The notes below the pieces were generated by a model. It ran no database searches and had not been told where the DNA came from. It saw nothing but the letters and a program-made list of their open reading frames with translations. Source: RYN-428 sp035551995 (lineage in GTDB: Bacteria; Planctomycetota; Phycisphaerae; Tepidisphaerales; Tepidisphaeraceae). Taken from it: DNA of 14,602 nt. Of this stretch, positions 6,940 through 13,797 are shown piece by piece. Numbering within the stretch: the stretch's first letter is position 1; each line of letters opens with the position of its first letter. Made by a program: the position numbers and the translations under genes. The DNA is taken from positions 1 to 14,602 of the forward strand of contig DASZME010000093.1 of assembly GCA_035551995.1 (NCBI GenBank), given 5' to 3'.

Positions 6940-7094
6940 CCCTTTCAGGGTCGATGGAAAGATCGATCGACGTGCGGGGGTATCGCTGGCGCTCAACCCC
7001 CGGCTAGTGCATGCCATCCTTTCGGGATGGGAAAAAGCAACCGGGGCCGGCGTGTTCCGCGAATGCCGCTCGCCACTTCAGCTTGAGAAACGCT

Positions 7095-7505
7095 TTAATT
7101 CGGCTTGCCGCCGAGCATATTCAGCAGATGATCGAGTTGCAGCGGCTTGGACATGAACTGGACCTGGCTCGGCTGCCCGTGGATGACGCTCGCTTCGTAC
7201 TCGCCGCTGATGGCGATGATCCGTTTGGGACGATGCAGTTCGGGCAACGCCTGGCAATGCTGAAGCAATTCAAACCCGTCCATCTTCGGCATCCGCAAAT
7301 CCGTCAACAACACATCGAAATGCTGGGTTAACAAATATCCCAATCCCTCTTCCCCATCGCGGGCGGTGGTCACTTCGGCGCCGGCCTGTCGAATGACCCG
7401 GCTCATCGCCATCCGGGTGGGCGTATGGTCTTCAACGATCAAAATCCGAAGGCGCTTTTCCGTGGATTGCGTAGAAGGACCGGACATCTGAGCGAAGTTA
7501 AACAT
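7095..7505 (-). CDS. Single-domain response regulator receiver (CheY-like)
   Basis: A 136-residue stand-alone receiver domain with no output domain, expected to act by phosphorylation-dependent protein contact in the cytoplasm. The acidic pair is E25-D26 (ILIVEDH), the phospho-acceptor is D69 (LLTDLRMPKMDGFELL), the switch residue is S100 (IIAISGE) and the conserved lysine is K120 (FMSKPLQ). A 17-residue polar tail precedes the domain. The start at ATG 7505 is supported by a GAGG about 12 bases upstream. A second in-frame ATG (Met7) has no ribosome binding site. No histidine kinase is visible in the window, so it is an orphan here. It lies 142 bases downstream of bpt on the same strand, and co-transcription is possible but not shown. 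Confidence 0.93.
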   Translation of the reverse strand: MFNFAQMSGPSTQSTEKRLRILIVEDHTPTRMAMSRVIRQAGAEVTTARDGEEGLGYLLTQHFDVLLTDLRMPKMDGFELLQHCQALPELHRPKRIIAISGEYEASVIHGQPSQVQFMSKPLQLDHLLNMLGGKPN

Positions 7506-7647
7506 AACGGTACTCTACCTCACATTAACGCTCGCGGAGGAATTGGAAAAGGTGCAATCTTGCGAGATGCCGAGTCTTCGCCTGCCACAAACGAGCGCAA
7601 CGAATCGATCAACTGATGCACGGGAATACATGTTTGATTTAATCGCG

Positions 7648-8403
7648 TCACGGCATCCCATGCCAGATGTTGTCGGCATGGAGAATCTCATGGGACCGAT
7701 ACATTCTTTTATACACCATCGATGGGCAGCCGTCGACAAAATATCCCAGGTAATAGTAAGGGATGCCGTGGTTTCGGGCGAATTCCAACTCGCACATCGC
7801 GCCAAATGTTCCCAGGGCCCGGCGCGACTCGGAAGGATCGAAATAGAAGTAGACGCTGCTCAGCGATTGTGCCGAGACATCGCAGATTCCCACCGCCAGT
7901 AATTTGTCGGCCGCATCGCGATAGACGAATTCCAACGTGTCCACCGGCGATTCGTACAGGAATTCCTCAAATCCGCTGCGGTCGTCCGCGTCGCCCCCAT
8001 GCCATTGGCGGAGATAGCGCCGATAGACTTCCCATTTCTCGTCCGTCGGCGCCGGCTGGCCGATGCTCATCGCGAGGTCGGCGTTCTTACCGGCGGAGCG
8101 GCGCTGCGATTTACTCGGCTTAAACGCCGCCAGAGGCACCCGGATCGGCAAGCATTCCCGGCACCCCCGACATACCGGCTGATAAATCAGTTTACCGCTT
8201 CGACGAAAGCCGGCGTTCATCAAGTCGTGATAAATCTCCGGCGGAATCCTCTCGGCCCAAAACGCCCGGCTTTGCGCCACCCGATCCGGCAGATAGGTGC
8301 AACGATGCTCGGGCAAAACCGTCAGCCGAACATTGATTGGGACTTTCCAGGCTGGATAAGGGCACGAAGCGCCGACCGCGCCGGTTTCGAGTGGATCCTG
8401 CAT
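7648..8403 (-). CDS. bpt: Aspartate/glutamate leucyltransferase or arginyltransferase (Bpt/Ate family)
   Basis: A 251-residue aminoacyl-tRNA-protein transferase of the bacterial Bpt/Ate family, which adds Leu (or Arg) from charged tRNA to the N-terminus of proteins beginning with Asp or Glu, marking them for ClpS/ClpAP degradation. Family signatures: CTYLPDRVAQSRAFW (Cys35), GFRRSGKLIYQPVCRGCREC (Cys78, Cys81, Cys84), SKSQRR then NADL, a YRRYL..WHGG segment, LLAVGICDVSAQSLSSVYFYFDP and the GNAT-like end GIPYYYLGYFVDGCPSMVYK. Length is normal. ATG 8403 is preferred because GGAAG lies six bases upstream; an in-frame GTG at 8439 would add 12 residues. The residue before VYK is Met after Ser, where many relatives have KMAYK. 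Leu versus Arg specificity cannot be settled by eye. It lies 106 bases downstream of glyA on the same strand. Confidence 0.9.
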   Translation of the reverse strand: MQDPLETGAVGASCPYPAWKVPINVRLTVLPEHRCTYLPDRVAQSRAFWAERIPPEIYHDLMNAGFRRSGKLIYQPVCRGCRECLPIRVPLAAFKPSKSQRRSAGKNADLAMSIGQPAPTDEKWEVYRRYLRQWHGGDADDRSGFEEFLYESPVDTLEFVYRDAADKLLAVGICDVSAQSLSSVYFYFDPSESRRALGTFGAMCELEFARNHGIPYYYLGYFVDGCPSMVYKRMYRSHEILHADNIWHGMP

Positions 8404-8509
8404 GAACGCTTCCAAATGCACGTCGATGTTGGACGGCACGGCCGCCTGGGCATGTCGCTATCGCATGCGGGGCCGGGAATGCCGGCGATGCCGACGCCAT
8501 GGCCTTTGC

Positions 8510-9751
8510 TTAATGCGGCATGGGGAATTTTTTGCAGAACTCGGCGACCTCATTTCGAATTTTCCCCAGCGCCGCGGCATCGGCCCTTGCCTGCACCGCG
8601 CGATCGATGAACTCCGATACGGCGAGCAGGTCGTTTTCCTTAAGCCCGCGCGTCGTCAGCGCCGGCGTGCCCAGCCGCAACCCGCTGGTGACCGACGGCG
8701 GGCGCGGATCGTTGGGGATGCCGTTCTTGTTGGTGATGATTCCCGCCTGTTCAAGCGCCTTTTCCGTTTCAGCGCCGGTCAGGTCTGCGGAGCGGCCGCG
8801 AAGATCGACCAGCATCAGGTGATTGTCGGTACCGCCGCTGACGAGTCGATATCCTTTAGCCGTCAGCGCGTTGGCCAGCGCCTTTGCGTTCTTCACGACC
8901 TGGGCGGCATACTCCTTAAACTCCGGACGCAGTACTTCGCCGAACGCGACGGCCTTGGCGGCCACGATATGCATCAGCGGCCCGCCCTGGCTTCCGGGAA
9001 AGACGCTGCGGTTGATGGCCTTGTTCAGCTCGTCGTCATTGGTGAGAATGAGCCCGCCGCGCGGGCCGCGAAGGGTTTTGTGGGTTGTCGTGGTCACGAC
9101 GTGGGCGTGCGGAAACGGCGACGGATGAACGCCCGCGGCCACCAAGCCGGCGATGTGGGCGATGTCCGCCATCAGCAAGGCGCCGACTTCATCGGCGATC
9201 TCTCGAAATCTCGCGAAGTCAATCGTCCGGGCGTAGGCGCTATACCCGCACAGAATCATTTTCGGTTTCAACTCCAGCGCTTTGGCCCGAACACTGCCGA
9301 AATCGATCATTTCCGTTTTCGGGTCGAGTTCGTAATGGCTCGGCTTATAAAAGATCGCCGAGGCGTTGAGCTTCATTCCATGGCTCAGATGGCCGCCGCT
9401 GGCGAGATTCAGCGAGATATACGAATCGCCCGGCTGCATCATCGCCATGAACGCGGCGAGATTGGCGTTGGCGCCGCTGTGCGGCTGCACATTGGCGTAC
9501 TTGCATCCGAAAATCTTCGTGGCCCGTTCAATGGCGAGGTTTTCGATCTGATCGTAGAATTGGCACCCGCCATAGTAGCGCTTGCCGGGATATCCCTCGG
9601 CGTACTTATTGGTCAGAACCGAACCGGCGGCTTCCATCACCGCCTTGGAAACGTGGTTTTCGCTGGCGATCAGCTCAAGGGTTGACTCCTGGCGATGCAG
9701 TTCCCGGGACATCAATTCCGCGATCTGCGGATCCACTTCTCGCAACGACAT
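8510..9751 (-). CDS. glyA: Serine hydroxymethyltransferase
   Basis: A 413-residue PLP enzyme that interconverts serine and glycine while loading the one-carbon unit on tetrahydrofolate, in the cytoplasm, normally as a dimer or tetramer. Hallmarks: LIASENHVSKAV near the N-terminus, TNKYAEGYPGKRYYGG, QPHSGANAN, the MADIAHIAGLVAAG strand (D196 contacts the PLP ring nitrogen, H199 close by) and TTTTHKTLRGPRGG with Lys225 as the PLP Schiff-base lysine. GSQGGP, DNHLMLVDLR and SGLRLGTPALTTRG complete the family pattern. The start is ATG 9751, with GGAGG seven bases upstream; the longer frame to 9784 has no such support. Nothing is missing, so it should be active. bpt follows on the same strand after about 106 bases, perhaps as an operon. 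Confidence 0.97.
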   Translation of the reverse strand: MSLREVDPQIAELMSRELHRQESTLELIASENHVSKAVMEAAGSVLTNKYAEGYPGKRYYGGCQFYDQIENLAIERATKIFGCKYANVQPHSGANANLAAFMAMMQPGDSYISLNLASGGHLSHGMKLNASAIFYKPSHYELDPKTEMIDFGSVRAKALELKPKMILCGYSAYARTIDFARFREIADEVGALLMADIAHIAGLVAAGVHPSPFPHAHVVTTTTHKTLRGPRGGLILTNDDELNKAINRSVFPGSQGGPLMHIVAAKAVAFGEVLRPEFKEYAAQVVKNAKALANALTAKGYRLVSGGTDNHLMLVDLRGRSADLTGAETEKALEQAGIITNKNGIPNDPRPPSVTSGLRLGTPALTTRGLKENDLLAVSEFIDRAVQARADAAALGKIRNEVAEFCKKFPMPH

Positions 9752-10024
9752 CGGCAAACCTCCGTGTGCATAACCCAGTGACAAACCTCAAGGGCCGGAT
9801 TGTAGCGGTTGAAAGAAGCCCAGGCCAGCGTCGCATGCGTTGGGTGCTATGCCCGGCGGGATGTGCCAGCGAAGCGCGGCCGGGGAAAACCTCGACAACC
9901 GACGAATCGTCCCTTGGGGCACGCTTGTTGCATATGCAAACGCGGAAAGGTCGCTGATTTCGGTCAATACGTATTGCCGATCAATTTGCGGTTTAATTCC
10001 CTGGTTTTTCACATCGGAGGCGTT

Positions 10025-10408
10025 ATGCGAGTGTTCCTGAGCGTATTGGCTGCGACATGTCTTCTGTCTTTTGTGACCGTAGCGTCGTTGGCTGACGACA
10101 AAGACACGCCGACCAGCGTGACCGGCATTCTCATCGATCAGGCGTGCGGGGCAAAAATGATGGATAAGGATGATCCGGAAAAGGCCGCGGCTGACCATCC
10201 CAAATCCTGCGCCATGAAGGAAGCCTGCGAAAAGTCCGGATATGCCGTGATCTCCGGTAAGAAAATGTGGAAGTTCAACGCCAAAGGCAACATTCTCGCC
10301 AAGGATTACCTGAAGAAGACCGACAAGACTTCGGATATTCGCGTGAAGGTCGACGGCGTGCAAAAAGGGGATGAAATCGAAGTCGACGCAATCACCGTCG
10401 CCAAATAA
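10025..10408 (+). CDS. Small secreted cysteine-containing hypothetical protein
   Basis: A 127-residue protein with a clear signal peptide (MRVFLSVLAATCLLSFVTVASLA, likely cleaved after Ala23) and a small hydrophilic mature domain. The mature part has three cysteines, C41 in DQACGAKMM and C62/C68 in HPKSCAMKEACEKSGYAV, followed by a KMWKFNAKGN turn and a C-terminal beta-rich half. This pattern (GxxxDxxC..., SCAMKE-C, GYAVxSGxKxWKFxAKG) is one I associate with small secreted planctomycete/acidobacterial proteins without known function; disulfides or metal binding are possible. GGAGG at 10016-10020 precedes ATG 10025 by four bases. The open frame extends upstream to 9809, but that part has no signal or ribosome binding site. 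It is convergent with the ANTAR regulator gene. It is not a lipoprotein by lipobox. Confidence 0.82.
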   Translation: MRVFLSVLAATCLLSFVTVASLADDKDTPTSVTGILIDQACGAKMMDKDDPEKAAADHPKSCAMKEACEKSGYAVISGKKMWKFNAKGNILAKDYLKKTDKTSDIRVKVDGVQKGDEIEVDAITVAK

Positions 10409-10433
10409 ATCTCCCGAACAAAAAACAAGGCGT

Positions 10434-10469
10434 GAAGGTCGAGGCGGGCGCGATTCCCGCCCGGCCTTC
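10434..10469. terminator. Strong hairpin between convergent genes, terminator of the ANTAR gene
   Basis: Bases 10434-10448 (GAAGGTCGAGGCGGG) pair with 10456-10469 (CCCGCCCGGCCTTC) over 14 positions with one bulged A and one G-T wobble, around a 7-base loop. On the minus strand the stem is followed closely by a T-rich run (complement of the A6 tract near 10420-10425), so it works best as intrinsic terminator for the ANTAR gene. It may also stop the secreted-protein transcript, whose 3' side has only a poor T-run. Confidence 0.7.
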
Positions 10470-10482
10470 CGTCTTGCTGGTT

Positions 10483-11091
10483 TCATCCACCGCCGAGGAT
10501 ATCTTCGGATTCGATTATCTTCTTGGCGAGGTCCGGCAGACTGATCCGGCGCTTCTGGCTTTCTTGCTGCAATCGTTTGTGGGCTTCGGCTTCGTCGAGT
10601 TTGAAGTGCTTCATGAAAATGCCCTTCGCTTTCTCCACGAGTTTGCGCGTCTCCAGGAGTTGCGTCAGCTTTTCCTTTTCGACGATCAGCGACTCGTGCT
10701 CGTCAAATCGTTTGATGGCCACTTCAATCTGGGCGGATAGGCTTTCGATGCTAACCGGTTTGATCAGGTAGCCGAACACGCCGGCGCTGGTGGCGCGATC
10801 GATCAGTTCCTTGTCGCCGAAAGCGCTGAGGATCACCATTGGACATCGCCGGACCTTGAGCAATTCGGTGGCGAGCGAGATTCCGTCGGCGCCATCGAGA
10901 CGGATATCCATGAGCACGACGTCCGGACGGTTCTCGCGGTAAAATTTCTCGGCGCCGGCGGCCGTCGACGCCTGGCCGATCACTTCATGTCCGAGCTTTT
11001 CGACCTGGTCGCGCACGCCAAGCCCAACCAGCGTGTCGTCTTCGACGATCAACACGCGCCGCCTTGGAGTGGCGGATTGAGGAGCATCCAT
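10483..11091 (-). CDS. ANTAR-domain response regulator (putative transcription antiterminator)
   Basis: A 202-residue two-domain regulator: an N-terminal receiver (acidic E17-D18-D19 in LIVEDD, phospho-acceptor D62 in VVLMDIRLDGADG, S89, K111 in YLIKP) and a C-terminal ANTAR domain. The linker (about 130-150) is a charged helix, and the ANTAR signature reads ETRKLVEKAKGIFMKHFKLDEAEAHKRLQ, then RRISLPDLAKKIIES. ANTAR proteins of the AmiR/NasR/EutV type bind paired RNA hairpins in nascent transcripts and prevent termination, usually dimerising after phosphorylation. ATG 11091 is preferred, with AGGAAA about six bases upstream; an in-frame GTG at 11109 would add six residues. No partner kinase is adjacent, and I could not identify its RNA target. 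Its leader carries a hairpin, and a strong terminator follows the gene. Confidence 0.95.
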   Translation of the reverse strand: MDAPQSATPRRRVLIVEDDTLVGLGVRDQVEKLGHEVIGQASTAAGAEKFYRENRPDVVLMDIRLDGADGISLATELLKVRRCPMVILSAFGDKELIDRATSAGVFGYLIKPVSIESLSAQIEVAIKRFDEHESLIVEKEKLTQLLETRKLVEKAKGIFMKHFKLDEAEAHKRLQQESQKRRISLPDLAKKIIESEDILGGG

Positions 11092-11109
11092 TTTGTTTCC
11101 TGCTTGCAC

Positions 11110-11134
11110 TGCCGGGAAAATCTTTCCGGCGGCA
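11110..11134 (-). promoter_or_regulatory. Hairpin in the leader of the ANTAR regulator gene
   Basis: Read on the minus strand, TGCCG + GGAAA pair with TTTCC + CGGCA around a three-base GAT loop, giving two 5-bp stem parts separated by a two-base CC bulge. It ends about ten bases before the ribosome binding site of the ANTAR gene. It could modulate translation or mRNA stability; it lacks the six-base loops known for ANTAR targets and a following T-run. Confidence 0.35.
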
Positions 11135-11329
11135 TGTTCTAAACGCCCCTCTTACTCTACCGCCGCTCATTTCGCTAAATCGCTACCAACCGGAAGTTAC
11201 TATTCGCGACTTGCATGGTCAATGCGGCCGGGCACTTCACCGTTATTATTCGGTCAACCACTCTAAAAAACCGCGGGCGGCGTCTGGTTGGCGACTCGTT
11301 TTCTGGTATTTTTTGGCTACGAGGGCTAC

Positions 11330-13732
11330 ATGGCAAAAATATTCCGCGGCTGGACGCCGTTCGCGCTGGCCGGCATTTCGCTGGCCGCGCTGATTATAGC
11401 GGCGCTATTTCATCGCAATCATCCGACAAAGACAAATTCCGCGGATTTTCATGCGCGTGCAACAGTTGCACCGGCGTCAACCGTCGTCGCCGCGGCTACC
11501 CGATCGACTGAGCCGCAGGTCATCGGTACCTATCTAGACGTGGTCAAAGCCCAATATCCAACATTTCCGGCGACACAGCCGCTGGGCACGCCGGTCGAGT
11601 TTTCGCAGGCCGCACATCTGATACTGCATGATCCAATATATTTGAGCGGGATGTCGCGTGCCGAGGCGTGGGTCACCCGTGCCGACGGCCCCGACGCGGC
11701 CAGGGCGCTGGCCGACGCGGCCGACGACGCAAAGGATATCGACGTGCATGTGCTGCGCGACCGGGTCTTGTTCGTGCATTGGATGCCGGGGGACGACGGA
11801 AAATGGGCGCCGTGGATCGTCTCGCGCAAGAACGCCGACGGAAAAGCTGAGATCGTGTCGCTGGCCCATGGCCGTCAGTCGCTGCCGGTCGAGCGGGAGT
11901 ACCGATGGGAACACGCCATCTCCTGGAGCGACAAGGTCATCGTCGCCAGCGCGCGCGGGATTTCGATCTTTGGGTTTGGAGCTTCGATCTCTGAGTCGTA
12001 TCACGACCTTGCGCCGTCGGGCGCGGCCACAATGGGCAAGATGTCCGAGCCCCGCGTGCTGTTCGTGCGGCATGGGCTGAGCGATCGCCAGGATCTGCTC
12101 GCATGGATGCCGTGGGAGGCTGGCAAGATCGGCGGGGGCGCCGCGCGATTTTCGCAGACCGCGACCGACGATCGCGGCGCGGTCCGAGCGGAGGGAACGT
12201 GGGCCGATCTCACCGCCGACGCGGGTTGGCCGTCGCGCATTCTTCACATGGTTCCGATGCTTGACGGGACGGTCCTGATGCTTGCGGTGGACGAGAAGGG
12301 CGCCGTCGGCGTTTCGTACAACGCGCTCGATCGCGTGGCGGTGAAGGAGCAGGAGGTGGCGGGGCTTGTGGATCAGCTTTCGGATCCCGATTCCGCGCAG
12401 CGGGACGCCGCGTTTGAAAAACTTTCGCAATATGGGCCGGGCATCTGGCCTATCCTTGAAAAGTTGGCGCCCGACCAGGCGCCCGAAGCTAAGATCCGGC
12501 TCCGGCGGCTTCTCAAGCAGCGCGTGGCGCCGACGCTCAGCGGCATGTCGTTGCTGGGAAAACGATCGCTGACGGTCGCCGCGCGTCTTTCCGACGGCGG
12601 AACCGTCTTTTACGCCGAGGCGGGCGTGGCGATCCTCCGCGCCGATACGCTCGACGCCGAGCCGGACTATCGCGTCCCGGCGTGGATCGGCATCCGGCCG
12701 GGCGACGTTTTCAGGCCGCTCCCCACGACGCTTACTGACGAGCTGACGCCCGGCGTTTCGGTGCTGCATCCGAACGGCGAGCCTCACGCCGAGGTTTGGA
12801 TCGTCACCGGCGACGGGCATGGGCCGCGCGAATTCGTCGGCAACGGATTCGTTAACCTGCTGCGAAAAAGCGAGCGATCATTTTCCGTTTTCGTCGGGAT
12901 CGACCGGCGCGGGCGGTGGTTTTTCCAAAAGCCGATCGGTCGCCCATCCACAACGGCCGCTTCGACGTCGCCAGCGGGAATCGGCGCCGAGACGTTGATC
13001 ATCGATCCGACTCTTCCCGATCCGACGCCCCGGCTGCCGGTATGGGTTTTCAATACCGCCGACACCGTCGGATGGACAAAGGAGGGGTGGCCGGTCGCGA
13101 AGAAAGGAACCGCTTACGCGTTGCGCGAAAACGATTGGGAAGCGATGGACGAGAAGGAGCCGATGTTCGGCGGGCCGCAGGACGTGCCGGCCCCAATCGA
13201 AATTTCCGCCGGGGCAGGCATGGCGACGCCATTCCCGGCGACAACCGCCGCCACCGGGCCGACCACGCATCCGACATCCGCCGCGACTACCGTGCCGACG
13301 GTCGCCGGCCATGCGGATCGGCCGATCTTGACCGATCGTGACGGCAATCGATATTTCGGCGGCCTGACCGACCTTCGCGTTGTGAGCCGATCCGGAAAGG
13401 AGACGGCCTGGACCCTTCCCCCCATCGCCACCGGAAAGGGCCCGCCATGGCTGGTGCGCACCGGCGACGGGCGGCTATTTCTCTTCAATCAGGGTGGCCG
13501 CGTCTTGCGGATCAAACCAACCGCCGGCGCCGCCGATCCGTTTGCGCTGGAGAAAATATTCACCCACCGCGTTCCCACGGTCGAGCATCCGACGCGCGTC
13601 TGGCTCGACCCCGCCGGGCGGATCGTGATGGCGTGGGACAATCAACTCGCGATTTTTTTTCCGAGCGGATACATCCCGCCGGCGATCGCGGAAAAAATGG
13701 TGAAAGGCGGAGATGATAACGACGACGAGTGA
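11330..13732 (+). CDS. Membrane-anchored protein with a HEAT-like unit and beta-propeller-like C-terminus, unknown function
   Basis: An 800-residue protein I cannot assign to a named family. One N-terminal transmembrane helix (about 8-27, WTPFALAGISLAALIIAALF) is followed by an Ala/Thr-rich tether, so the bulk is probably outside the cytoplasm. Residues about 60-340 read as beta-rich strands (DRVLFVHWMPGDDGKW, VLFVRHGLSDRQDLLAW). Residues about 343-400 form a single HEAT-like unit (LVDQLSDPDSAQRDAAFEKLSQYG, then APEAKIRLRRLL), a module often inserted in planctomycete WD40-type proteins. More beta-rich sequence follows, then a Thr/Pro linker near 630-660 and a propeller-like end (DGNRYFGGLTDLRV, RTGDGRLFLFNQGGRVLRI, DPAGRIVMAWDN). 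ATG 11330 follows GAGGG at 11321-11325. The open frame from TTG 11288 lacks support. The gene is monocistronic and convergent with the downstream gene. Confidence 0.85.
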   Translation: MAKIFRGWTPFALAGISLAALIIAALFHRNHPTKTNSADFHARATVAPASTVVAAATRSTEPQVIGTYLDVVKAQYPTFPATQPLGTPVEFSQAAHLILHDPIYLSGMSRAEAWVTRADGPDAARALADAADDAKDIDVHVLRDRVLFVHWMPGDDGKWAPWIVSRKNADGKAEIVSLAHGRQSLPVEREYRWEHAISWSDKVIVASARGISIFGFGASISESYHDLAPSGAATMGKMSEPRVLFVRHGLSDRQDLLAWMPWEAGKIGGGAARFSQTATDDRGAVRAEGTWADLTADAGWPSRILHMVPMLDGTVLMLAVDEKGAVGVSYNALDRVAVKEQEVAGLVDQLSDPDSAQRDAAFEKLSQYGPGIWPILEKLAPDQAPEAKIRLRRLLKQRVAPTLSGMSLLGKRSLTVAARLSDGGTVFYAEAGVAILRADTLDAEPDYRVPAWIGIRPGDVFRPLPTTLTDELTPGVSVLHPNGEPHAEVWIVTGDGHGPREFVGNGFVNLLRKSERSFSVFVGIDRRGRWFFQKPIGRPSTTAASTSPAGIGAETLIIDPTLPDPTPRLPVWVFNTADTVGWTKEGWPVAKKGTAYALRENDWEAMDEKEPMFGGPQDVPAPIEISAGAGMATPFPATTAATGPTTHPTSAATTVPTVAGHADRPILTDRDGNRYFGGLTDLRVVSRSGKETAWTLPPIATGKGPPWLVRTGDGRLFLFNQGGRVLRIKPTAGAADPFALEKIFTHRVPTVEHPTRVWLDPAGRIVMAWDNQLAIFFPSGYIPPAIAEKMVKGGDDNDDE

Positions 13733-13769
13733 ATCGCGAACGAACGCTCAATGAGCACATGATCGGATT

Positions 13770-13797
13770 GCGGCGGATGATTTTTGAAAAGCGCCGC
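13770..13797. terminator. Weak hairpin between convergent genes
   Basis: GCGGCG (13770-13775) can pair with CGCCGC (13792-13797) around a 16-base loop that contains T5 and A4 runs. It lies between the stops of the two convergent genes, so a shared terminator is plausible, but the stem is short and the T-run is in the loop. Confidence 0.25.

Larger units (their letters stand above)
6749..7030. repeat. Tract of short palindromic hairpins and direct repeats
   Basis: The 413-base gap between the DUF1501 gene and the next gene is filled by repeat-like DNA. Perfect hairpins are CCGGTGGC (6750-6757) with GCCACCGG (6771-6778); CGACCCT (6937-6943) with AGGGTCG (6947-6953), loop 3; CGGGGGT (6975-6981) with ACCCCCG (6996-7002); and CCATCC (7014-7019) with GGATGG (7025-7030). 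Among them lies a 20-base direct repeat. Wording of this kind (a stem, then GCTGCGACCCTTTCAGGGTCG, then a hairpin around GGTATCGCTGG) recurs in intergenic regions of planctomycetes as I remember them, resembling REP/BIME elements. No transposase is nearby. An open plus frame (6753-7007) runs through it but reads as repeat, not protein. Confidence 0.7.

Noticed and set aside
6753..7007. Open frame through the repeat tract as a protein gene
   Set aside because: Its content is explained by palindromes and direct repeats, and it lacks a ribosome binding site.
8402..9685. Plus-strand open frame of 427 codons antisense to glyA
   Set aside because: It is a shadow of glyA in GC-rich DNA; it has no recognisable domain and Arg/Gly-rich composition.
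9928..9939. Perfect 12-base palindrome TTGCATATGCAA upstream of the secreted-protein gene as an operator
   Set aside because: A 12-base palindrome is expected a few times by chance in a window this size, and no promoter elements could be placed around it.
11534..12820. Minus-strand open frame of 428 codons antisense to the HEAT-containing protein
   Set aside because: Arg/His-rich shadow; the plus frame has a ribosome binding site, a transmembrane helix and domain-like sequence.
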